DNA of 64,000 bases from NCBI RefSeq assembly GCF_900302455.1, contig NZ_ONZG01000014.1:62001-126000 (forward strand), read 5' to 3'. Made by a program: the position numbers and the translations under genes. The notes below the pieces were generated by a model. The model saw only the letters and a program-made list of their open reading frames with translations. It was not told the DNA's origin and made no database searches. The number at the start of each line of letters is the position of its first letter. Position 1 is the first letter of the stretch. Shown one piece after another: positions 40,717-49,117 of the stretch. The DNA comes from Falsiruegeria mediterranea M17 (GTDB taxonomy: Bacteria; Pseudomonadota; Alphaproteobacteria; Rhodobacterales; Rhodobacteraceae).

Positions 40717-41595
40717 ATGTCTGTATCTCCTCCTCGTCCGAAAGGGCCGCATCTAAACGCCTTGCGTGCATTTGAAAGTGCGGCGCGCCTGAAAAGTTTT
40801 GCCGCGGCAGCCAACGAACTCAGTGTGACACCGGGCGCCATTACACAGCACATCAAGGCGCTGGAAGCATGGGCAGAAAGTGAACTTTTCGTAAGGCACA
40901 AAAGAGGCGTTGAACTGACCCCCCTGGGTGAAGAGTTGCTGCCTGAATTCACCGCCGCGTTCGATATGCTGGGTGGTGCGATTCAATCTCTTCGTACCAA
41001 GGGCACACCCAACAAGATCCGGATTGCCACGCTCCCCTCGATCGCCCAACTTTGGCTATCAGAAAAACTGGGCAAACTGCGCAGGATCGCACCAGACATT
41101 TCGGTTTCTGTCGTTGCGGTCGAGTCACCGCCCAATCTGGCTCGTGAACCTTATGATGTGTCGATTTTCTTCAAGAGCGGAACGCTGGAGAAGACCGAAA
41201 CTGCCTTGTTCCAGGATCGCATCTTTCCCGTCTGTACCCCTGAGATAGCTGCCCGCCTCAACTCTGTTTCCGATTTGGAAGACGAAACGCTTATTCACGA
41301 TTCCACATGGACTGGGGATTGGGAACAATGGTTGAGAAACTTCCCCGAAGTTGGCAGACGCGGCGCACGTGGACCGACCTATTCGCTATTCAGCGTTGCG
41401 CTTGAAGAGGCATGCCACGGCGCTGGCATCCTGATGGCACACGAGGCATTGGTGCTGGCCAAGTTGGGTTCAGGTGCCCTGATCGCACCGTTCCCCGAGA
41501 AGGTATCCCTGGATCGTAGCCTGGTTATGGATGTGGCAACACGGTTTCAAAACAATCCCGCAATGCCGAAGCTTGTTCAAGCTATGAGCCAGTAA
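40717..41595 (+). CDS. LysR family transcriptional regulator, GcvA-like
   Basis: This 292-residue LysR protein begins with a helix-turn-helix LNALRAFESAARLKSFAAAANELSVTPGAITQHIK, then ELFVRHKRGVELTPLGEELL. The Ala-rich recognition helix and the -ITQHIK- motif are typical of the GcvA group that regulates glycine and serine metabolism. It is divergent from the glyA paralogue (139-bp gap), so it probably controls it. The ligand-binding domain ends normally. Ligand unknown. Confidence 0.87.
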   Translation: MSVSPPRPKGPHLNALRAFESAARLKSFAAAANELSVTPGAITQHIKALEAWAESELFVRHKRGVELTPLGEELLPEFTAAFDMLGGAIQSLRTKGTPNKIRIATLPSIAQLWLSEKLGKLRRIAPDISVSVVAVESPPNLAREPYDVSIFFKSGTLEKTETALFQDRIFPVCTPEIAARLNSVSDLEDETLIHDSTWTGDWEQWLRNFPEVGRRGARGPTYSLFSVALEEACHGAGILMAHEALVLAKLGSGALIAPFPEKVSLDRSLVMDVATRFQNNPAMPKLVQAMSQ

Positions 41596-41680
41596 ATCCG
41601 GCCTTTAGAAAATTCATTTGAAGGCTGATGAGATGGACCGAACGGATCTACTTCGGTCGAAACTAGGCCAGTGTGTGCAC

Positions 41681-41826
41681 TCATCGCGCACGCTCGGCTT
41701 TTTTGCGCTGAGTTAGGCGAGCAATGAGCACGTCGTGATTGCCCTCTTGCACGAAGAAGCGTTTTGCGTGGATACAGGTCTGACCCGCGTTACGGGGGAT
41801 CATCGCCGCGCGCTTTGCCAGTCATG
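41681..41826 (-). pseudogene. Remnant of an aldehyde dehydrogenase (catalytic-cysteine region)
   Basis: Minus-strand translation reads RNAGQTCIHAKRFFVQEGNHDV, split here as RNAGQTCIHAKRFF and VQEGNHDVLIARLTQ, ending at TGA 41681-41683. This is unmistakably the catalytic-Cys block of a GabD-type aldehyde dehydrogenase, flanked upstream by a stop. Only about 45 residues survive in the 290-bp gap between LysR and the thioesterase. Confidence 0.7.
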
Positions 41827-41886
41827 GCAGCTCAAGTGTAGCGCGCCAACGAATACCTTGGTTTTTGCAGGCTACGGTTTGCAGGT

Positions 41887-42345
41887 TCAGGGTAATGAGT
41901 CGGGTTCATTCATCAAGGTCGTGAACGCAGCGCGCCGCTCCTCGTCGATCGGGGTAGGGCGATGGGTGGCGCGATCCACGTAGACATGGACAAAGAAGCC
42001 CTCGGCTGCCGCTGCATCATCCTCGTTGCAGAACAGGGCCACCTCATATTTGACCGAGCTTGAGCCCAGCCGTGCCACGCGCAGGCCAGCGGTCAACCGA
42101 TCGGGAAACCGGATTTCAGCGTGGTATCTGCAGCCGGTTTCCACCACCAGGCCGTAGGTTTCGCTGCTGCGCAGATCAAGCAGCCCGCGATCAATCAGCC
42201 AACCGTTCACTGCGGTATCGAACAGCGCGTAATGGACGGCGTTGTTCATATGGCCGTAGGTGTCATTGTCCATCCACCGGGTTTGCAACGGATAGAAATC
42301 GGCATAATCCGCACGGGTGGTGACAGGTTTCCTACCGCCCATCAC
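41887..42345 (-). CDS. Acyl-CoA thioesterase, hotdog fold (4-hydroxybenzoyl-CoA thioesterase/YbgC-like)
   Basis: This 152-residue single-hotdog protein has the active-site segment TRWMDNDTYGHMNNAVHYALFDTAVN (catalytic Asp near residue 26 and the NN motif). It hydrolyses acyl-CoA thioesters in the cytoplasm; the acyl group is unknown. The start ATG at 42345 overlaps the stop of the iron alcohol dehydrogenase gene by 4 bp, so the two are cotranscribed. The codon after ATG is another ATG, three bases in, as an alternative start. Confidence 0.85.
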   Translation of the reverse strand: MMGGRKPVTTRADYADFYPLQTRWMDNDTYGHMNNAVHYALFDTAVNGWLIDRGLLDLRSSETYGLVVETGCRYHAEIRFPDRLTAGLRVARLGSSSVKYEVALFCNEDDAAAAEGFFVHVYVDRATHRPTPIDEERRAAFTTLMNEPDSLP

Positions 42346-43502
42346 CAGGCCGCCTTGTAGATATTTAGGGCGTCTTGTTCCGACACTTCGCGTGGATTGT
42401 TCACCAACAGGCGCTGCTGGATCATCGCGTCCGAAGCCATCTTTTCGATTGCGTCTTCGGGGATGTTCACGTCACGCAGCCGGGTCTGCAGGCCCAGTTT
42501 TGCCGACAGCTCTGCAAGCGCATCGATGAACGCGGCGCAACGGGCTTGAGATCCTTCGACCTGGGCCAAATGCGGAAAGGCATCCGCTGCGATTTCAGAA
42601 TACAGCCCATGTGCGTCCGGCGCGTTGAAGCGCAACACATGCGGCAGCACCAGCGCGTTCGACAGCCCGTGCGGGATATGGAACGTGCCCCCGATAGGAT
42701 AGGCCAGAGCGTGGACAGCGGCGACCGGAGAATTGGCAAAGGCCTGACCGGCCAACATTGACCCCAGCAACATAGCCCCGCGCGCGTCCTTGTCCGAGCC
42801 ATTGAAGACGGCGGTTTCGATGTTGGCCCCCAAAAGCCGCAATGCCTCGCGCGCAAGCATCTTGGACAGGGGATTGTTGTTGGCCGAGGTTGAGGCATAG
42901 GCCTCGATTGCATGCACCATCGCGTCAACGCCAGTGGCGGCCGTGATATGCGCGGGCAGGCCGGTGGTCAGATCCGCGTCCAAAATGGCAACGTCTGGCA
43001 AGATCACCGGACTGGAAACGCCGCGCTTTTCCTCGGCACCCACGGTGATGATTGAAACCGGAGTAACCTCGGACCCGGTGCCTGCGGTGGTGGGGACCAG
43101 AACCAGCGGCAGACGCGGCCCCTTGGCTTGCGCCACGCCCCAAGCCCCATCCAGATCTTCGCCCGATCCCAGCAAAAGCGCGACAATTTTTGATACGTCC
43201 ATAGGCGAGCCGCCGCCGAATCCCAAAAGCCCCGTCGCCCCTGCTGTGCGTCCAAATTCAACCGCATTCATCACGGTATCCAGCGATGGGTCGGCCTCTA
43301 CCGCGTCAAAGATCGCCACTGTGTGCCCGGCGCTTTCCAGCGAGGCGACCGCCGAGTCGATCATCCCCAACTTACGCAGACCGGGGTCGGTGACCAACAT
43401 GACCGACAGTCCCAGGGTCTTGCCCGCGACCTCGGCCATACGCGCAGCTGCACCAGTTTCGAAAACCAGCGATTTCGTGGTGTTGAAAGTAAATGGGTTC
43501 AT
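42342..43502 (-). CDS. Iron-containing alcohol dehydrogenase
   Basis: This 386-residue group III alcohol dehydrogenase has the NAD-binding GFGGGSPMDVSKIVALL (GGGSxxD), and iron ligands in GVDAMVHAIEAYAS (Asp, His) and AVHALAYPIGGTFHIPHGLSNA (His, His). Start at 43502 is preferred because MNPFTFNTTKSLVFE begins the fold; the upstream extension carries the tail of a decayed gene. It could oxidise a primary alcohol or reduce an aldehyde. It forms an operon with the thioesterase, perhaps the survivor of a larger acyl-CoA pathway given the ligase remnant upstream. Confidence 0.88.
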   Translation of the reverse strand: MNPFTFNTTKSLVFETGAAARMAEVAGKTLGLSVMLVTDPGLRKLGMIDSAVASLESAGHTVAIFDAVEADPSLDTVMNAVEFGRTAGATGLLGFGGGSPMDVSKIVALLLGSGEDLDGAWGVAQAKGPRLPLVLVPTTAGTGSEVTPVSIITVGAEEKRGVSSPVILPDVAILDADLTTGLPAHITAATGVDAMVHAIEAYASTSANNNPLSKMLAREALRLLGANIETAVFNGSDKDARGAMLLGSMLAGQAFANSPVAAVHALAYPIGGTFHIPHGLSNALVLPHVLRFNAPDAHGLYSEIAADAFPHLAQVEGSQARCAAFIDALAELSAKLGLQTRLRDVNIPEDAIEKMASDAMIQQRLLVNNPREVSEQDALNIYKAAW

Positions 43503-43503
43503 G

Positions 43504-43775
43504 TCAAAATCCTTGGCTTGTGGCGCGTACGTCCGCTTCATAAAGGTCACGCATCTTGAACCGCATTATCTTGCCCGATCTAGTGCGTTGGATTGCGCAG
43601 ATCGTTTCAGATCATTGAGCAGTTTGTATGAAGACACACCATGGGCGCAAAATTTTCAAACCGAGTCTAGGTCTGGCGCTGCGTCATTTTCAGGTACGAC
43701 AAAGACGAGGGACACTTCGCCCAGTGTTTTATGCCCATCATCAACGACGGCAGTATCGCGGGTTCCTGCCATGTG
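43504..43775 (-). pseudogene. Remnant of an acyl-CoA synthetase (AMP-ligase C-terminal domain)
   Basis: Two minus-strand fragments in broken frames read TAVVDDGHKTLGEVSLVFVVPEND and QRTRSGKIMRFKMRDLYEAD, each cut here to the informative parts (KTLGEVSLVFVV; RTRSGKIMR). They match the C-terminal domain of AMP-forming acyl-CoA ligases, in which V-D--LGEV-AFVV is followed by PRTRSGKIMRR with the catalytic Lys. The final stop (43504-43506) abuts the start of the alcohol dehydrogenase gene, so the ligase probably once preceded it in one operon. Confidence 0.5.
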
Positions 43776-44115
43776 CTTTGAAGATGTTGGTCATGTGTTT
43801 GTCCAAGAACTCGGCATTTGAATGCGTATCTCTGAGACAAATCCCGCTCTCTAGGGATCATGTCCGTTCTCCTTGTTCTTCAACAAGCTTGGGAGTTTCT
43901 CGCAACCCGGTTCGGAATGCGCCTCGCGCAAGCATTAATCCTTATAATCCACATTATGTGAAATAAATCCTCAAGCTAATTCTAACTACCAACCGCTGTC
44001 CAGAGATCTGCTGGTCAGGTGACGCGCCGTTGCAGACAATCCGGTTAACGCCCAAGATCGCACCCGACCTCTCGGGAATAATGGGCTGCAAGAACCACGT
44101 TTTATCATCAAACTT

Positions 44116-44320
44116 GTGATGTACAGCGACCTTATTATTCCTGAGAATGATAAGGTAGATGCACGGATGTGCGAACTGATGGTAAGGCGGGCGCGTCGCA
44201 TCGGATATGTATCGTCAGGGCCGAAACCGGATCGGCGGCTCTATCTCGAAAAACAAACTTGCTACACCAAGCCAGATTGTGAGTTGCCTGAGCTTCTTGA
44301 CGCGTCGACAGTGGTTGACG
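44116..44320 (+). pseudogene. Possible remnant of a peptidase E-like (S51) protein N-terminus
   Basis: A plus-strand stretch reads MYSDLIIPENDKVDARMCELM then RIGYVSSGPKPDRRLYLEKQ, resembling the start of class I amidotransferase-like/peptidase E proteins (IGYIPSGPDPDRRFF). It loses similarity after about 65 residues and has no nucleophile region. The surrounding 43776-44560 holds no other gene that I can recognise. Confidence 0.3.
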
Positions 44321-44560
44321 CGGCAGTTTCTGCATTTATCCGGAATCAACGGTTTCTCTTGCCCGTTAGTAGAACGGGTGCGTGACGTTGGCCTTTTGAT
44401 TGGAAGGAATGCTGACACAAGACTGATGAGCCCGACAGTTGCGCTCAAAGAATGTGCAATACTTGGCACCAGCGGCTGAAAATAAGGCTATCAGGCGCCA
44501 TCCAAGCTTTTTCCTGCGCCGCAGTGCAACATTTCGACAACGGCTTGATACGCGGAGCCT

Positions 44561-45145
44561 ATGCCAAATCCGCTTAGCATATGTGTGGTCGAAAAAGACG
44601 CAGCGCGCGCAAAGGAGATCACAGAAGCCCTGCACCAAGGGGGGTGGGCTGATGTGACTGTTATCACCGATGATGCCTCCTTGACCCAGACATTGGCGTC
44701 AACTGAACCTGATCTGGTTCTGATCGACCTCGCAAACCCCCGTCGTGACACGCTGGAAACCCTGAGCGAAGCGTCGGGCGCCCGTCAGCGGCCGGTGGCG
44801 ATGTTTGTCGACGAAAGCGATCCCGAGTTGTCGACGGCCGCCATTCAAGCCGGGGTCAGCGCCTATGTGGTCGGCGGCTTGTCTGGCGAACGCATCCGGC
44901 CGGTTCTGGAAACTGCGATTGCCCGGTTCCGGATGATGACACAGATGCAATCCGAGTTGGAGGCTGCCAAAAAAGCACTTGCTGAACGCAAAACAATTGA
45001 TCGGGCCAAGGGCCTGCTGATCCAGGCCAAAGGGTTGTCCGAAGATGACGCCTATCGCCTGATGCGCAAAGCCGCGATGGATCAGGGCAAACGATTGATT
45101 GATGTGGCGCAGGCCTTGGTGACGGCCTCGGAGCTGTTGCGATGA
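44561..45145 (+). CDS. nasT: Nitrate/nitrite antiterminator, ANTAR-domain response regulator
   Basis: This 194-residue protein has an N-terminal receiver-like domain (LSICVVEKDAARAKEI, VLIDLANPRRD) and a C-terminal coiled coil plus ANTAR RNA-binding domain (ERKTIDRAKGLLIQAKGLSEDDAYRLMRKAAMDQGKRLIDVA). NasT binds paired hexaloop hairpins in the leader of nitrate-assimilation transcripts and prevents termination. A fitting hairpin and terminator are found at 46409-46531. In the absence of nitrate it is held by NasS, encoded by the next gene with a 4-bp overlap. Confidence 0.93.
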   Translation: MPNPLSICVVEKDAARAKEITEALHQGGWADVTVITDDASLTQTLASTEPDLVLIDLANPRRDTLETLSEASGARQRPVAMFVDESDPELSTAAIQAGVSAYVVGGLSGERIRPVLETAIARFRMMTQMQSELEAAKKALAERKTIDRAKGLLIQAKGLSEDDAYRLMRKAAMDQGKRLIDVAQALVTASELLR

Positions 45146-46305
45146 CCCGGTCGGTTCTGCACTGCGGTTTTGTCCCCCTGGTCGATGCCGCGCCGCTGGT
45201 GATTGCGCGCGAGCTTGGCTTTGCAGCCAAGGAAGGGATCATTCTGGAGCTTTTGAAGCAGCCCTCTTGGTCGGCGCTGAGGGACATGTTGGCGATGAGG
45301 CACCTTGAGGCCGCGCATATGTTGTCGCCGATGCCCATTGCCATGTCTCTGGGGCTTGGCGGAGTAAAAGCTGACATACATGCTGTAATGGTGCTGTCGG
45401 TGAATGGAAACGTTCTGGCCGCCAGCAACACCCTGATCGCACACATGCGGGCGATTGGTTGGAACCGGGATCTGGAAGATGCCTATGCCGTGGCCGACGC
45501 CCTGGAACAAGCAGCACAGGGGCCGATCCGTTTTGGTGTCCCGTTTCCGTTTTCCATGCATCGCGAGCTGGTAGAATACTGGCTGCGCGGGCGCGATCTG
45601 CAGATCGAGATTCATTCGGTTCCGCCACCGATGATGAGCGAGGCCCTGAAATCAGGCGAGGTGGATGCGTTTTGTGTCGGAGAGCCCTGGGGCTCGCGCG
45701 CGGTTGATGCCGAAGCTGGTGAATTGATCCTTGCCGGGCGATCGATCTGGGCATTCAGCCCGGAAAAGGTTCTGGCTGCGCGGCGGGATTGGATCAAGGA
45801 CAACCCCGATCAGATCGCCGCCCTGATGCGCGCTGTCTATCACGCGGGTTGCTGGCTCCAAGATCCAGGCAATCGCGTAATTGCGACCGACATTTTGGCG
45901 CGGCAGGAATATCTTGGGCTGCCGGCAGATGTGATCGAACGCGCGATGAAGGGGCACCTTTTGGCGCAAGCACGGTCTTTCGGTACAGAAGTCCCCGGCT
46001 TTCTTCATTTCAATATTGGGGCGGCCAACTTTCCATGGCGGTCACAGGCGCAATGGATTGGCAGTAATCTTGCGCACCGGCACGGGCTAGAGCTTGGACA
46101 AGCTATAGCACATGCGCGGCAAGTGTTTCGCAGTGATCTTTATCGCGAGGTCATGGGCGCCATCGGTATTGACCTGCCTGGGGCGTCTGACAAGCAAGAG
46201 GGTGCCTTAACGCATCCCACCGCCGTTGCGTCGACCCGGGGCGGGCTGATTCTGCAGCCGGACTACTTTTTTGATGGCGCGATTTTCGACCCGGACAGGG
46301 ATTAG
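45142..46305 (+). CDS. nasS: Nitrate sensor, NrtA/CmpA-like protein without signal peptide
   Basis: This 387-residue NMT1/NrtA-family protein starts directly with VLHCGFVPLVDAAPLVIARELGFAAKEG and lacks a signal peptide, as NasS proteins do. Later FCVGEPWGSRAVD matches the nitrate-binding fold. It is expected to stay cytoplasmic, bind nitrate or nitrite, and release NasT. Translationally coupled to nasT. It should not be taken for the transport receptor, which is the separate gene at 46573. Confidence 0.9.
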   Translation: MTRSVLHCGFVPLVDAAPLVIARELGFAAKEGIILELLKQPSWSALRDMLAMRHLEAAHMLSPMPIAMSLGLGGVKADIHAVMVLSVNGNVLAASNTLIAHMRAIGWNRDLEDAYAVADALEQAAQGPIRFGVPFPFSMHRELVEYWLRGRDLQIEIHSVPPPMMSEALKSGEVDAFCVGEPWGSRAVDAEAGELILAGRSIWAFSPEKVLAARRDWIKDNPDQIAALMRAVYHAGCWLQDPGNRVIATDILARQEYLGLPADVIERAMKGHLLAQARSFGTEVPGFLHFNIGAANFPWRSQAQWIGSNLAHRHGLELGQAIAHARQVFRSDLYREVMGAIGIDLPGASDKQEGALTHPTAVASTRGGLILQPDYFFDGAIFDPDRD

Positions 46306-46408
46306 TGCCCGATATTTATGCAAGTGCAGCAAAAAGCCATAAAGTCATTGCAAATGGCACAGATGATGATGCCGCGATGCAGCAATAGCCGCTAATCTAG
46401 ACCCAACG

Positions 46409-46428
46409 CCAAGGCAAAGATGTCTTGG
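46409..46428 (+). promoter_or_regulatory. ANTAR-target hairpin in the nitrate operon leader
   Basis: CCAAGGC (46409-46415), loop AAAGAT (46416-46421), and GTCTTGG (46422-46428) form a 7-bp stem with one G-U pair and a hexaloop with A1 and G4, the consensus of NasT/NasR ANTAR targets. It lies 38 bases before the attenuator. I could not place the expected first hairpin upstream with confidence. Confidence 0.7.
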
Positions 46429-46465
46429 GTTTCTTCCCCACGGACGGGGAAAAACACGAGCAACG

Positions 46466-46531
46466 CCGCTCAGTTCACTGGCACTCCCTCTCTCCTCCGA
46501 GAGGTGCCTTCTGAACTGGGCGGTTTTTTTT
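46466..46531 (+). terminator. Leader attenuator (intrinsic terminator) of the nitrate operon
   Basis: CCGCTCAGTTCA (46466-46477) pairs with TGAACTGGGCGG (46512-46523), with an inner GGCAC..CCTCTC/GAGAGG..GTGCC stem, followed by eight T at 46524-46531. It ends 41 bp before nrtA, so without NasT transcripts should stop here. Confidence 0.85.
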
Positions 46532-46572
46532 GGTCAACGGGGCACCTGCCCCGCAGGACAAGGATTGAACCC

Positions 46573-47943
46573 ATGAAGAAACTGGCACGCTTTGCCTTGG
46601 TCGCAACCACCGCTCTCAGCACCCCGGCCTGGGCGGAAATGTTGGATGTTGAAAAAGACGAGCTGAAATTTGGCTTTATCAAGCTCACCGATATGGCGCC
46701 GCTGGCTGTGGCCTATGAAAAGGGCTATTTCGAAGACGAAGGCCTGTTTGTCACTCTTGAGGCGCAAGCGAACTGGAAGGTGCTTCTGGACGGCGTGATC
46801 GACGGTCAGCTGGATGGTGCCCACATGTTGGCGGGTCAACCGCTTGCTGCCACCATCGGCTTTGGCACCGAGGCGCACATCATCACCCCGTTTTCGATGG
46901 ACTTGAACGGCAATGGCATCACTGTGTCCAATGAAGTCTGGAAGCAGATGAAGCAGCATGTTCCACACGACGCTGATGGAAAGCCGATCCACCCGATCTC
47001 GGCCGCGTCGCTGAAGCCGGTTGTCGAGGCCTATAAAGATCAGGGCAAGCCGTTCAATATGGGGATGGTGTTTCCGGTTTCGACCCACAACTACGAACTG
47101 CGTTATTGGCTCGCCGCTGGCGGACTGGAGCCGGGTTTCTACTCGGAGGAGAACATTACCGGCCAGATTGGCGCGGACGTCCTGTTGTCCGTGACGCCGC
47201 CCCCGCAGATGCCCGCGACGATGGAGGCCGGCACAATCCACGGCTATTGCGTGGGAGAACCGTGGAACCAGCAAGCCGTGTTCAAGGGTATCGGCGTGCC
47301 GGTGATCACCGATTACGAACTGTGGAAAAACAACCCCGAAAAGGTTTTTGGCTTGTCGGCTGAGTTTCAGCAGGAGAACCCAAATACCACCATCGCCGTC
47401 ACCAAGGCGTTGATCCGGGCGGCAATCTGGCTGGACGAAAACGACAATGCCAATCGCCCTGAAGCTGTCGAAATTCTCAGTCGATCGGAATATGTCGGCG
47501 CCGATTATGACGTGATCGCCAATTCCATGACCGGTACCTTTGAATATGAAAAAGGGGACAAGCGCGAAGTTCCTGACTTCAATGTCTTTTTCCGCTACAA
47601 CGCCACCTACCCCTATTATTCGGACGCAGTCTGGTATCTGACCCAGATGCGCCGTTGGGGCCAGATCACCGAAGCCAAATCGGACAGCTGGTATGACGAG
47701 GTCGCAAAGTCGGTCTACAAACCCGCAATCTACCTTGAAGCCGCCAAATCGCTGATCGACGACGGGCTTGCCACAGAAGACATGTTTGATTTTGCATCGG
47801 ATGGGTACAAGGCACCGACCCCGGCCGAAGATATCATCGACGGCATCGGCTATGACGGCAAATCCCCCAATGCATACCTCGACAGCCTGCCCATCGGCCT
47901 AAAGGGCGACCAGACAGTCGTCGGCAACGAAGTGCAGGGATGA
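46573..47943 (+). CDS. nrtA: Nitrate ABC transporter substrate-binding protein
   Basis: This 456-residue NrtA-family receptor has an N-terminal signal peptide [21 protein letters not shown], then [26 protein letters not shown] and [14 protein letters not shown], matching the nitrate/nitrite-binding fold. The ATG at 46573 is preceded by an AAGGA; a longer frame upstream runs through the attenuator and is not the gene. It binds nitrate in the periplasm for the NrtB/NrtC complex. It is the first gene after the attenuator, so its expression depends on NasST. A hairpin lies between it and nrtB. Confidence 0.93.
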   Translation: MKKLARFALVATTALSTPAWAEMLDVEKDELKFGFIKLTDMAPLAVAYEKGYFEDEGLFVTLEAQANWKVLLDGVIDGQLDGAHMLAGQPLAATIGFGTEAHIITPFSMDLNGNGITVSNEVWKQMKQHVPHDADGKPIHPISAASLKPVVEAYKDQGKPFNMGMVFPVSTHNYELRYWLAAGGLEPGFYSEENITGQIGADVLLSVTPPPQMPATMEAGTIHGYCVGEPWNQQAVFKGIGVPVITDYELWKNNPEKVFGLSAEFQQENPNTTIAVTKALIRAAIWLDENDNANRPEAVEILSRSEYVGADYDVIANSMTGTFEYEKGDKREVPDFNVFFRYNATYPYYSDAVWYLTQMRRWGQITEAKSDSWYDEVAKSVYKPAIYLEAAKSLIDDGLATEDMFDFASDGYKAPTPAEDIIDGIGYDGKSPNAYLDSLPIGLKGDQTVVGNEVQG

Positions 47944-47950
47944 TGTGATT

Positions 47951-47982
47951 GTGGGTCGGCGCTCGCTGACGCGTCGCCCCAC
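47951..47982 (+). other. Hairpin between nrtA and nrtB
   Basis: GTGGGTCGGCG (47951-47961) pairs with CGTCGCCCCAC (47972-47982) over 11 positions with one mismatch. It sits just after the nrtA stop with no T run, like the hairpins after tctC and livJ. Confidence 0.55.
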
Positions 47983-48026
47983 CCACCATCCCATGAAAGT
48001 GCCCTACTGATTTGAATGGACAGCAC

Positions 48027-49112
48027 ATGACTGCAATTGACCCCGAAGCACTGAGCCGATCAGAGGCCAAAGAGGCCCGTAAGGAACGACTTTTCACCCG
48101 CATCAACAAGGCAGACGCCTGGTTCCAGGTTCTTGGGCTGTCCTGGCTCACGCCCGTTCTCAAGGCCGTCGCTGGGGACAACCCACAAGCCCAGGCCAAA
48201 GAAATCTGGCGCCTGCTTGGCGTGCCTCTCTTGGCTATTGCAGGGTTTCTTTTTGTCTGGGCGTCGTTGGCGCCGACCGTGCAAACGTCGTTGGGGGCCA
48301 TTCCCGGCCCAACGCAGGTCTGGGAGCAAGTGGAAAACCTACATGCCGATCACTTGCGCGAGCGCGACAAGGAAGCCGCCTTTTATGAGCGTCAGGACCA
48401 GCGCAACGCCAAGCTGATCGCCGCCGGAAAAGAGGATAAGGTCAAGGAACGGGTCTATACCGGCAAGCCAACCTACTACGACCAGATCTGGACCTCGATC
48501 AAAACTGTTTTCTTCGGATTTCTGATCGGGTCGGCCATTGCGATCCCACTGGGGATCCTTGGGGGTCTGTCCCCCACTGCAAGCGCAGCCATGAATCCCT
48601 TGATCCAAATCTTCAAACCCGTGAGCCCGTTGGCGTGGTTGCCGATTGTCACCATGGTGGTTTCGGCGGTTTACGTGACCAATGACGGCATGTTCTCGAA
48701 AAGCTTTCTGAACTCGGCGATCACTGTGACGCTGTGTTCGCTGTGGCCAACGCTGATCAACACATCCTTGGGTGTCTCGTCGATCGACAAGGATCTGGTT
48801 TCTGTCTCCAAGGTTTTGAAAATGGGCACCTGGACCAAGATCACAAAACTGGTTCTTCCCTCTGCCCTGCCCTTGATCTTTACCGGTCTTCGCCTGTCGC
48901 TTGGCGTGGGCTGGATGGTGCTGATCGCTGCCGAAATGCTGGCACAAAACCCTGGTCTTGGAAAATTCGTTTGGGACGAGTTCCAGAACGGATCTTCGCA
49001 ATCGTTGGCCAAGATCATGGTGGCTGTTTTAACCATCGGCATCATCGGCTTCCTGCTGGATCGCCTGATGTTCGCCATCCAGTCGCTCTTCACCTTTTCC
49101 AACAACCGGTGA
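48027..49112 (+). CDS. nrtB: Nitrate ABC transporter permease
   Basis: This 361-residue BPD-type permease has hydrophobic segments around residues 55-80, 160-190, 205-235 and near the C-terminus, and an EAA-type cytoplasmic loop (SKVLKMGTWTKITKLVLPSALPLIFTGLRLSLGVGW). A charged insertion of about 60 residues (ERQDQRNAKLIAAGKEDKVKERVY) between the first segment and the core is typical of NrtB-like proteins of this group. ATG at 48027 chosen; a TTG five codons earlier is possible. Forms the inner-membrane channel for nitrate. Confidence 0.9.
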   Translation: MTAIDPEALSRSEAKEARKERLFTRINKADAWFQVLGLSWLTPVLKAVAGDNPQAQAKEIWRLLGVPLLAIAGFLFVWASLAPTVQTSLGAIPGPTQVWEQVENLHADHLRERDKEAAFYERQDQRNAKLIAAGKEDKVKERVYTGKPTYYDQIWTSIKTVFFGFLIGSAIAIPLGILGGLSPTASAAMNPLIQIFKPVSPLAWLPIVTMVVSAVYVTNDGMFSKSFLNSAITVTLCSLWPTLINTSLGVSSIDKDLVSVSKVLKMGTWTKITKLVLPSALPLIFTGLRLSLGVGWMVLIAAEMLAQNPGLGKFVWDEFQNGSSQSLAKIMVAVLTIGIIGFLLDRLMFAIQSLFTFSNNR

Positions 49113-49117
49113 TCGCC

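Noticed and set aside
44463-44482. Second TGGCAC-like box before nasT
   Set aside because: The -12 position reads CTGA rather than TTGC, so it does not support a sigma-54 promoter.
45142-46305. Second nitrate-binding transport receptor
   Set aside because: No signal peptide, and coupling to nasT; it fits the NasS sensor.
46349-46372. Possible sigma-54 promoter (TGGCAC) upstream of nrtA
   Set aside because: TGGCAC is present, but no TTGC-like -12 element lies at the required spacing.
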